Part shown: positions 1-5,044 of the stretch, piece by piece
Position numbering within the stretch: position 1 is the first letter of the stretch
Layout: the number at the start of each line of letters is the position of its first letter
NCBI GenBank assembly: GCA_023417165.1
Contig: JAEZGD010000341.1
Span: forward strand, 1-5,596
Length of the DNA: 5,596 nt
DNA from: Planctomycetota bacterium
GTDB lineage: Bacteria > Planctomycetota > Planctomycetia > Pirellulales > Pirellulaceae
Reading direction: 5' to 3'
Position numbers and translations under genes: made by a program
The notes under the pieces: generated by a model
Databases searched by the model: none
Seen by the model: the letters and a program-made list of their open reading frames with translations, nothing else
What the model was told of the DNA's origin: nothing

Positions 1-383
1 GTGGCAGCCACTTCGGGCGGCGCTTCGACCGGCGATTCAGGGGCGGCAGGTGTTTCGACCACAGGCTCAGCGACGGGAGCCACAGGAGCGGGCGGGGGCG
101 CAGCAGACGCAGGTGCAGCCGGGGCCGGCGTCGTTGCAGCCGGAATAAACTTCGGCTTGGACGGCGGGGGCGGCGAAGTAGGCGGGATCGGCGCGCCAAT
201 GCCGGCTCGCGAGCTCGACTTCGTCGGCTGCGCAAGATAGGCCTTCAACTTGGCGACTTCATCGTCTTCCAAGCTGGCCAGCGGCGACCCCTTCGCGGGG
301 ATGCCGGCGCGGTTGCAGATTTCGACCAGATCTTTCGTATCGAGCTTGAGTTCTTTGGCTAACGCGTAAATCCGAATGGGCAC
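1..383 (-). CDS. infB: Translation initiation factor IF-2, N-terminal part (cut by window edge)
   Basis: IF-2 is the cytoplasmic GTPase that places initiator fMet-tRNA on the 30S subunit and promotes 50S joining. Only 127 codons are visible; the G domain and C-terminal domains lie beyond the left edge. Residues 1-52 form the conserved IF2_N module: PIRIYALAKEL at the start, then DLVEICNRAGI around 18-28 and LASLEDDEVAKLKAYL around 35-50. From about residue 53 the chain becomes a low-complexity Ala/Pro/Val/Glu linker, typical of the disordered region before the G domain. The start is GTG at 383-381. I chose it because TAAGGAGG (398-391) sits 7 bases upstream and the IF2_N match begins at residue 2. 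It follows nusA in the same direction, as in most bacteria, but after a 251-base spacer holding a strong stem-loop. Identification is firm from the N-terminal domain plus the nusA context. Confidence 0.95.
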   Translation of the reverse strand, partial: MPIRIYALAKELKLDTKDLVEICNRAGIPAKGSPLASLEDDEVAKLKAYLAQPTKSSSRAGIGAPIPPTSPPPPSKPKFIPAATTPAPAAPASAAPPPAPVAPVAEPVVETPAAPESPVEAPPEVAA

Positions 384-390
384 GTGGGGC

Positions 391-398
391 CCTCCTTA
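391..398 (-). promoter_or_regulatory. infB ribosome binding site
   Basis: Read on the minus strand this is TAAGGAGG, a near-perfect Shine-Dalgarno sequence ending 7 bases before the GTG start of infB. It is by far the strongest ribosome binding site in the window and fixes the non-ATG start. It begins only 4 bases after the end of the 403-442 stem-loop. Confidence 0.85.
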
Positions 399-402
399 AC
401 GG

Positions 403-442
403 GGCGTCGCAACAAGCTGGCGCCGCTTGTTGACAAGACGCC
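403..442 (-). promoter_or_regulatory. Two-part stem-loop in the infB leader
   Basis: In the minus-strand RNA, GGCGTC (442-437) pairs with GACGCC (408-403). Inside that, after an asymmetric internal loop of 4 and 1 bases, CAACAAGC (432-425) pairs with GCTTGTTG (417-410) around the 7-base loop GGCGCCA. This gives 14 Watson-Crick pairs, all read directly from the sequence. The stem ends 4 bases before the infB Shine-Dalgarno. No U-tract follows, so it is not a standard intrinsic terminator. A role in mRNA processing (RNase III-type), in translation control of infB, or as a protein-binding leader is possible, but all of these are inference. Confidence 0.6.
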
Positions 443-458
443 ATTGCCTACTGCGATC

Positions 459-623
459 CTACATAGGGATGTTCTCCTCTGCTGGCGCCGACCGTGTCCG
501 ATGGACGCGGGCCGACGCTTCGCAAATCGCGGCTTGCAGTTCAAGCCGCTGGAACGCTGCTATTGCCTGTGTGGGGCGAATGACACAACGGTTCTTCCCA
601 GGGTTCGTATCTTGTTCTTGCAT
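459..623 (-). CDS. Marginal small ORF between nusA and infB (54 residues)
   Basis: An open frame begins with ATG at 623-621, 11 bases after the nusA stop, and ends with TAG at 461-459. It would encode a 54-residue hydrophilic peptide starting MQEQDTNPGKNRC and ending APAEENIPM. I recognise no family; in particular it does not resemble YlxR (DUF448) or the L7Ae-like YlxQ protein, which sit in this position in Firmicutes. Evidence against it: there is no Shine-Dalgarno ahead of the ATG, and roughly 60% GC at third codon positions looks like background. Its only support is the uninterrupted frame and a position that would allow coupling to nusA termination. It is probably noncoding, and is listed so that the spacer is fully described. 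Confidence 0.15.
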   Translation of the reverse strand: MQEQDTNPGKNRCVIRPTQAIAAFQRLELQAAICEASARVHRTRSAPAEENIPM

Positions 624-624
624 G

Positions 625-651
625 GTTCGTACGCTTACGTAGCGTTCGAAC
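625..651 (-). repeat. Inverted repeat spanning the nusA stop codon
   Basis: On the minus strand GTTCG-A-ACGCT (651-641) is followed by a 5-base loop and then AGCGT-A-CGAAC (635-625). That is ten base pairs with a single A/A mismatch. The TAA stop of nusA (637-635) lies at the loop/stem boundary. There is no run of T after it (CCATGCAAGAACAAG), so it is not a classical rho-independent terminator. It may protect or mark the 3' end of the nusA message, or reduce read-through into infB. The structure is seen; the role is inferred. Confidence 0.5.
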
Positions 652-1882
652 TGCCTTCCACGCCGGGCATCGGACCATCCGTGCCTTGCGCTTCGCGCTG
701 TTCTTTGAGCCGGCGACGTTCTTCGGCCGCGGCTTGTTCGGCTTGGGCGGCTTTGACTTCCGCCTGCTCGACGATGTGGTCGACTTGCTCGGCGGTCAGA
801 CCGCCCATTTCCATCAAGGCATCGGGCTCAATGACGGAAAGATCATCGTAAGACAAATAGCCTTGTTCGACCAGCCTTTGTGCTAATTCTTCACTGACCC
901 CTTCCAGCGAACTGTAGCCGCCAACTGCGGTTTCGATTTGCTGGTTCAGTTCGTTGGCGGTCATGATTTCGATGTCCCAGCCGCACAATTTGCTGGCCAG
1001 CCGCACGTTTTGACCGCGGCGGCCAATCGCGAGGCTGAGTTGGTCGTCGCGCACCAGCACGATCGCCCGACCCAACATATCGCACAGCAGCACCTGGTCG
1101 ACTTCGGCCGGCTTCAGGGCGTTGCGGATCAGTTCTTCGGCGTCGTCGCTCCAGCGGACGATGTCGATGCGCTCGCCAGCGAGTTCGTCGACGATATTCT
1201 TGATGCGATTGCCGCGGATGCCGACGCAAGCGCCGACGCAGTCCACGCGCGGATCGGTGCTGCTGACCGCCACTTTGCTGCGGTGGCCGGGCTCGCGGGC
1301 GATGGCGTTGAAGGTAATGACGCCGTCGGCGATCTCGGGGATTTCTTGTTCGAACAACCGTTGGACCAACTGCGGCCGGGTGCGGCTGAGGACCACTTTG
1401 ACGCGGCTGCCTTGCGGCTTGACGTCGAAGATCACGGCGCGCACGCGCTCGTTGGGGTGATGCGATTCGCCGGGGATTTGCTCGCTGCGCGGCAGGATGG
1501 CTTCGACCGAACCGAGCGACACCAGTGTGGCCGGGCCTTCGTTGCGCTGCACGACACCGTTGATGAGCTGGCCGATTTGTTCGTGGTATTCGTCGATCAG
1601 CGCATCGCGTTCGGCTTCGCGGATCTTTTGGATGATGACTTGCTTAGCGGTTTGGGCCAGGATCCGTCCAAAGGTGTCCATGTCCATGATTTCGCCGTTG
1701 GCGATCAGCGTGGGAGCACCACTGTTGCGCTCGATCGTCACGTTGATGTCGGCTTCTTCGCCAAATTGGCGTTTGGCCGCGGTCACGAGCGCCGATTCGA
1801 TCGCCGAGAAAACAACTTCTTTCTCGATGTTCTTCTCGCGATGTAGCGAATCGACGATGCGGAGGATCTCTTGGGGATTCAT
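635..1882 (-). CDS. nusA: Transcription termination/antitermination factor NusA
   Basis: NusA binds RNA polymerase and nascent RNA in the cytoplasm and modulates pausing, intrinsic termination and antitermination. The 415-residue product shows, in order, the polymerase-binding N-terminal domain (about 1-104, with the hallmark AQTAKQVIIQKIREAER at 76-92), an S1 domain (about 105-168, EAILPRSEQIPGE), KH1 (about 170-245, with GACVGIRGNRIKNI at 217-230) and KH2 (about 250-315, with LAIGRRGQNVRLASK at 284-298). A helix-hairpin-helix-like segment follows (about 322-373), then a charged coiled-coil tail. The N-terminal domain is about 30-35 residues shorter than in E. coli between IERNSG and AQTAKQV. 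I associate this form with planctomycetes. The ATG start gives the usual MNPQEILRIVD opening, but only a weak GGA lies upstream. infB follows in the same direction. rimP, the common upstream neighbour, is not next to it. Confidence 0.97.
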   Translation of the reverse strand: MNPQEILRIVDSLHREKNIEKEVVFSAIESALVTAAKRQFGEEADINVTIERNSGAPTLIANGEIMDMDTFGRILAQTAKQVIIQKIREAERDALIDEYHEQIGQLINGVVQRNEGPATLVSLGSVEAILPRSEQIPGESHHPNERVRAVIFDVKPQGSRVKVVLSRTRPQLVQRLFEQEIPEIADGVITFNAIAREPGHRSKVAVSSTDPRVDCVGACVGIRGNRIKNIVDELAGERIDIVRWSDDAEELIRNALKPAEVDQVLLCDMLGRAIVLVRDDQLSLAIGRRGQNVRLASKLCGWDIEIMTANELNQQIETAVGGYSSLEGVSEELAQRLVEQGYLSYDDLSVIEPDALMEMGGLTAEQVDHIVEQAEVKAAQAEQAAAEERRRLKEQREAQGTDGPMPGVEGSSNAT

Positions 1883-1956
1883 GGTAATGTTCCGTCGTAA
1901 CCCGCGGCGCTGACGCCTTCGTGGGGCTACTCGATAGTGTTTGCCGGGACCTGACG

Positions 1957-1972
1957 CTTGCCGGGCGGCAAG
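1957..1972 (-). repeat. Small hairpin and TTGCCGG repeats upstream of nusA
   Basis: The 182 bases between the ABC gene and nusA hold no credible gene. They contain a perfect 6-bp stem with a 4-base loop (CTTGCC-GGGC-GGCAAG on the plus strand, 1957-1972). The word TTGCCGG also appears three times: 1941-1947, 1959-1965 and 2018-2024. This stretch should carry the promoter or leader of nusA, but I found no convincing -35/-10 pair. The repeats may be binding sites or chance in GC-rich DNA. Confidence 0.3.
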
Positions 1973-2038
1973 AGCGCGGCGATGGCTCTTGTGCCGGTCG
2001 AAGCCGGTTTCCAGGACTTGCCGGATTGTTCAAGTTGT

Positions 2039-2064
2039 AAAAGGGCTCGAGCGCGGCCGAAGCC
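2039..2064 (-). terminator. Possible weak terminator after the ABC ATPase gene
   Basis: Directly after the TAA stop of the ABC gene, the minus-strand RNA reads GGCTT (2064-2060) and later GAGCC (2048-2044). These give four strong pairs and one G-T pair, followed by CTTTTAC. The short stem and T-tract fit a weak intrinsic terminator separating the ABC gene from nusA. The stem is imperfect, so this is tentative. Confidence 0.3.
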
Positions 2065-3234
2065 TTACTCGATACGTTGTCCGGTACGGCGGTCGAACCA
2101 GTGTGCTTGCGACCATCTTGGTCGCCAGCTGGCGAGCGTTTGCTCGCGATAGTTCGTGGTCGCCGGAACCTTGGTGACCAGTCTGCCGCTGGGGGCTGAT
2201 GACGTGGGACACGCCAGGGTCAGCTCGCGGGTGTCGCTTTGCCGAACACTGCTGATTACCAAGGCGGACGCGGCATTGTGGGGCGTAGAAGCGGCGAGTA
2301 GCTCGATCGCTTCGGGACGTAATCCCAGTTCAACTTCGCGGCCGTCTGTGGCCAGTGCCGTGGTAAGCGGCTGGTCGATCTTCAGTTGCCAATGGTCTCC
2401 TGTGAAGTACCAATCATCGTCGCGCTGTTGAATCTTGCCGGGGAGCAGATTCATAGGCGGTGCGCCGATGAACTGCGCCACAAACCGATTCGCCGGGCGA
2501 TCGTAGATCTCCTCGGGCGAAGCGATTTGCTGGACCTGACCGTGGTTCAGGACGACCACTTTGTCGGCCAGAGCCATGGCTTCTGCCTGGTCGTGCGTGA
2601 CATAAAGTGTCGCGCGTCCGACTTGGCGTTGTAGTTGTTTCAGTTCGGTTCGTAGTTGACTGCGAAGGTTTGCATCGAGGCTCGATAGCGGCTCATCAAA
2701 CAAAAAAACCGCCGGATCGCGTACAAGTGCCCTGCCCAAGGCCACTCTTTGACGCTCACCGCCGGACAATTGCCGAGGCCAACGCTCGAGCAGGTGCCCA
2801 ATGCCCAGTCGGCTGGCCGCAGTGCGAATCCGAGCAGAAGTTTCCGCGGCGGTTTCGCGCCCGCTGGCATTTTGTGCCGAGGGGACGATTCGTTGCCAAC
2901 ATCGCGCTACTATCGAACCATTGCGTACTCTCCGACCAAAAGCCAGGTTGTCGTACACACTCAAATGCGGGTAGAGCGGACAGGACTGCGGCACATAGGC
3001 CACATCGCGTACGCGCGGAGGAAGTTTGCTTACTTCGCGCTCGCCGATGCGGATTTGGCCCGCGGTCGGTCGTTCTAACCCAGCCACCAATCGCAATACC
3101 GTTGTCTTGCCTGAGCCACTGGGGCCAACCAAAACAACGAATTCTCCGTCTGTAGCAACTAGGTCTATCGACTTAACTGCGGTGACGCCGCCAGGAAACT
3201 GCTTCGACACGCCTTCGAGTTCGACGCGTGCCAT
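2065..3234 (-). CDS. MalK/UgpC-type ABC transporter ATP-binding protein
   Basis: This is the ATP-hydrolysing subunit of an import ABC transporter, of the class that powers uptake of sugars or glycerol 3-phosphate; it would act on the cytoplasmic face of the membrane. The 389 residues contain Walker A GPSGSGKTT (37-45), Q-loop VPQ (Q83), signature LSGGE (156-160), Walker B VFLFDEP with catalytic E181, D-loop SLD (185-187) and switch H214. A C-terminal TOBE/regulatory domain follows (LGLRPEAIELL at 303-313, ending HWFDRRTGQRIE). Two oddities stand out. First, there are about 21 extra residues between Q-loop and signature (roughly 101-136) compared with E. coli MalK. Second, no permease or binding-protein gene adjoins it. 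Such ATPases can serve several permeases encoded elsewhere, so the substrate cannot be named. The ATG start immediately precedes the conserved VELEGVSKQFPGG; only a GGAAAA stands as ribosome binding site. Confidence 0.92.
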   Translation of the reverse strand: MARVELEGVSKQFPGGVTAVKSIDLVATDGEFVVLVGPSGSGKTTVLRLVAGLERPTAGQIRIGEREVSKLPPRVRDVAYVPQSCPLYPHLSVYDNLAFGRRVRNGSIVARCWQRIVPSAQNASGRETAAETSARIRTAASRLGIGHLLERWPRQLSGGERQRVALGRALVRDPAVFLFDEPLSSLDANLRSQLRTELKQLQRQVGRATLYVTHDQAEAMALADKVVVLNHGQVQQIASPEEIYDRPANRFVAQFIGAPPMNLLPGKIQQRDDDWYFTGDHWQLKIDQPLTTALATDGREVELGLRPEAIELLAASTPHNAASALVISSVRQSDTRELTLACPTSSAPSGRLVTKVPATTNYREQTLASWRPRWSQAHWFDRRTGQRIE

Positions 3235-3303
3235 AGGTTTTCCAGGGCAAACTACCCCACTAGGGAGGCGATTGCCATGCGGGTTCTCCCGAAGTCTCGA
3301 CCA

Positions 3304-3361
3304 TTGGAGCGGCTCGCTTTGCCTTTGACAGGGCCGTCAGCGGCGGCGCGATTCGCTCCAA
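3304..3361 (-). repeat. Long-range inverted repeat in the leader of the ABC gene
   Basis: TTGGAGCG (3304-3311) and CGCTCCAA (3354-3361) are exact 8-base inverted copies, enclosing 42 GC-rich bases that include a shorter TGAC/GTCA pairing. If transcription starts near 3386, this lies in the 5' untranslated leader and could fold as a stem closing a branched loop. No known riboswitch class is recognised, and chance pairing is not excluded. Confidence 0.25.
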
Positions 3362-3386
3362 AGCTAGTCTCTACAAGCGTTTGAAT

Positions 3387-3402
3387 CCGGTAAGGATACC
3401 GG
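3387..3402. promoter_or_regulatory. Operator-like palindrome over the -10 box
   Basis: CCGGTA-AGGA-TACCGG is a perfect 6-bp inverted repeat with a 4-base centre. It covers the predicted -10 box of the ABC gene and the start-site region. A dimeric repressor bound here would block polymerase. The regulator is unknown, and the site occurs once in the window. Confidence 0.35.
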
Positions 3403-3421
3403 CCTAAAGGGGTGCTGTCAA
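3393..3421 (-). promoter_or_regulatory. Sigma70-like promoter for the ABC ATPase gene
   Basis: On the minus strand there is a perfect -35 box TTGACA (3421-3416), exactly 17 bases of spacer, and a -10 box TATCCT (3398-3393; 4 of 6 consensus matches). Transcription would start near 3386, leaving a leader of about 150 bases before the ATG at 3234. The -10 box lies inside a palindrome (3387-3402). The -35 box overlaps a second inverted repeat, GCTGTC (3414-3419) and GACAGC (3430-3435). The gap between the two genes, 3235-3501, contains no plausible gene. Confidence 0.45.
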
Positions 3422-3440
3422 GAAGCGTCGACAGCGCTCA

Positions 3441-3465
3441 CCCGGCTGGGAGGGCCCTGCCCGGG
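3441..3465 (-). terminator. GC-rich stem-loop after the amidohydrolase gene
   Basis: About 37 bases after the amidohydrolase stop, the minus-strand RNA has CCCGG (3465-3461) facing CCGGG (3445-3441), with an inner GGG-CCCT-CCC hairpin (3457-3448). No U-tract follows. It is positioned to end the amidohydrolase message before the ABC promoter, but lacks the hallmark of an intrinsic terminator, so the call is weak. Confidence 0.22.
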
Positions 3466-3501
3466 CGTTAGACCTAGTAGGAATTGTACGGCTCGGGCCA
3501 A

Positions 3502-4890
3502 CTACTGCCGCAGGGTCTGCTTGTAGATCCGCCCATCCTTCATGATGACTAGAAAATTGCGCTCGGGATCTTCGATCAGCGCGAGATCTTTCAAGGGATT
3601 GCCGTCGACCAGTAGCAGGTCGGCAAGGGCTCCTTCTTCCACTACGCCAAGTTTGCCGGGGTAGGGATTAATGAATCCCGACAGCGCGAGAAGCTCCCCA
3701 TTGTGGGCGGTAGCCGAACGGAGCGCCTCGTGCGGCGTGTACCACCGCTGGAGCTTGACCAGTTGTGCGCCTTGCCGCTGGGTCAGTTTGGCGTCAAACA
3801 GCAGGTCGGTGCCGAATAAAGTTTTGATTTTATATTTCTTGGCCAGTTTGTAGGCGCGATCGGTGCCGGCGAAGACTTCGAGCGCCTTCTTGCGCGATTG
3901 CGGCGAGACCGGCGATGCGTCTTCGTCGTCCAAGAACGGTTGCAGGCTCCACCAGATGCCTTCCTCGGCCATCAGTTGCGCGGTCGGCTCGTCGATCAAG
4001 TGCCCGTGCTCGATGCATTTCACGCCCGCGGCAATCGCTTGTTGAATCGCCCGCGGTGTATAAGCGTGCACGGTCACATAAGTGCCCCAGTTCTCAGCCG
4101 CTTCGACTGCCGCGCGCAGTTCTCGCTCGGTGTACTGCGTCGATTCGATCGGGTTGTAAGGCGAGGCCACGCCGCCGCCCGCCATCAACTTGATTTGGCT
4201 CGCGCCGAGTCGCAGTTGCTCGCGCGTGCGCAGTCGCACTTCGTCCGGGCTATCCGCAATCGCCGCCATGCCTTCTCGCTCGGAATAGCTGAGCGGACCG
4301 CCTGGCTTGCGTGGCACTTCAAACGAAAAGCGGAAGTCGCCATGTCCTGAGGTTTGCGAGATAAACGCACCGGAAGGATAAATGCGCGGCCCTTTCATCA
4401 GGCCTTCGTCGATCGCCCGTTTGAGCCCCAGCGTCGGCCCGCCCATGTCGCGCACCGTGGTAAATCCGCGCATCAGCGTGGCTTCCGCCGTGCGCGCGGC
4501 GCGCAGTTGCACGTATGCAGGATCCGCCGTCATCAGCATCGGCTGCGGTATCGCCGCCATGATCATATGCCAGTGCGCATCGATCAGACCGGGCATCAGC
4601 ACGCGGCCCTCGCCGGCAATGACAGTCACCTTTGCGTTCTTGTCGGGATTGATGGGCTTCGTCGAAATGCGATCGATCGTATTGCCGCGGATCAGCACAT
4701 CGGAAGGTTCCGAGAGCGTATCGCTTTGGCCGTCAAAGATGCGCACGTCCTGAAAGAGCGTCAGCGGCTCTTCGGGACCTGCCGCGCGCTCTTGCGCGAG
4801 ACTGACTGCAGCAGTGCTCAACAAGATCGCCGAGCAGCCCAACAACGCGCACCACGAAGGCGACCCTGGTCGCAGACCTGGCAGATCCAT
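3502..4890 (-). CDS. Exported metal-dependent amidohydrolase (imidazolonepropionase/prolidase-like)
   Basis: This 462-residue protein belongs to the amidohydrolase superfamily, which hydrolyses C-N or related bonds in a TIM barrel with one or two metals. Counting from the chosen start, likely metal ligands are H106 and H108 (DAHWH), K234 (IKLMAGGG, the probable carboxylated lysine), H275 (VTVHAYT), H295 or H297 (EHGH) and D361 (FGTDLL). The full set suggests a working binuclear site. The sequence resembles the COG1228 imidazolonepropionase-like group, which includes Xaa-Pro dipeptidases, so a peptidase or cyclic-amide hydrolase role is possible; the substrate is not determined. Residues 1-32 look like a signal peptide (hydrophobic WCALLGCSAILLSTAAVSLA, probable cut SLA/Q), implying export. 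The ATG at 4890-4888 is preferred because AAAGGG lies 5 bases upstream and the signal peptide follows directly. An in-frame ATG at 4956 would add 22 polar residues before the signal. Confidence 0.88.
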   Translation of the reverse strand: MDLPGLRPGSPSWCALLGCSAILLSTAAVSLAQERAAGPEEPLTLFQDVRIFDGQSDTLSEPSDVLIRGNTIDRISTKPINPDKNAKVTVIAGEGRVLMPGLIDAHWHMIMAAIPQPMLMTADPAYVQLRAARTAEATLMRGFTTVRDMGGPTLGLKRAIDEGLMKGPRIYPSGAFISQTSGHGDFRFSFEVPRKPGGPLSYSEREGMAAIADSPDEVRLRTREQLRLGASQIKLMAGGGVASPYNPIESTQYTERELRAAVEAAENWGTYVTVHAYTPRAIQQAIAAGVKCIEHGHLIDEPTAQLMAEEGIWWSLQPFLDDEDASPVSPQSRKKALEVFAGTDRAYKLAKKYKIKTLFGTDLLFDAKLTQRQGAQLVKLQRWYTPHEALRSATAHNGELLALSGFINPYPGKLGVVEEGALADLLLVDGNPLKDLALIEDPERNFLVIMKDGRIYKQTLRQ

Positions 4891-4939
4891 AAATGCCCTT
4901 TCATTCGGCCGATGGAACCATGCCCCAGAATGACGATTA

Positions 4940-4957
4940 CATGCCAGACTTGGCATG
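4940..4957. promoter_or_regulatory. Perfect palindrome upstream of the amidohydrolase gene
   Basis: CATGCCA-GACT-TGGCATG is a 7-bp perfect inverted repeat with a 4-base centre, 50 bases before the amidohydrolase start. If the weak promoter at 4971-4999 is real, this lies at about +7 to +24, where either an operator or a 5' leader hairpin could act. Confidence 0.35.
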
Positions 4958-4970
4958 CATCGCAGTGGTT

Positions 4971-4999
4971 ATTGTGGCGCTCGACACGCGCCGCCGCAA
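4971..4999 (-). promoter_or_regulatory. Weak candidate promoter for the amidohydrolase gene
   Basis: On the minus strand TTGCGG (4999-4994) is followed by 17 bases and CACAAT (4976-4971; 4 of 6 matches to TATAAT). The -35 box matches only in its first three bases. Its position, in the 154-base gap between the desaturase and the amidohydrolase, is reasonable. That gap contains no plausible gene. Confidence 0.25.
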
Positions 5000-5044
5000 T
5001 GGTTTTGTGGCCGATGAGTGCGGGCTAAGTTCAGCAACATCGCG

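Noticed and set aside
1..240. Plus-strand Gly/Ala-rich frame of 79 codons
   Set aside because: It is the complement of the Ala/Pro-rich linker of IF-2, not a gene.
456..470. ATCCT/GGGAT short inverted repeat in the nusA-infB spacer
   Set aside because: Only four Watson-Crick pairs plus a wobble; expected by chance.
938..1846. Long plus-strand open frame of 302 codons
   Set aside because: It lies wholly antisense to nusA, is rich in Asp/Ala/Val/Phe as expected from the complement of GC-rich codons, and matches no family; nusA is certain here.
2607..3155. Plus-strand open frame of 182 codons
   Set aside because: Antisense to the ABC ATPase, whose motifs are unmistakable; the frame has no recognisable motif.
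3325..3330. TTGACA on the plus strand
   Set aside because: No -10 box at 16-18 bases and no plus-strand gene downstream.
4830..4845. LLGC as a lipoprotein box in the amidohydrolase leader
   Set aside because: The hydrophobic stretch before the cysteine is too short and the hydrophobic core continues well past it, so cleavage after SLA is more likely.
4891..4956. Upstream ATG that would lengthen the amidohydrolase by 22 residues
   Set aside because: It would put polar residues ahead of the signal peptide and has a palindrome in place of a ribosome binding site; the ATG at 4890 has AAAGGG at good spacing.
4354..5028. Plus-strand open frame of 224 codons
   Set aside because: Antisense to the amidohydrolase with Arg/His/Gln-rich composition typical of shadow frames; no domain recognised.
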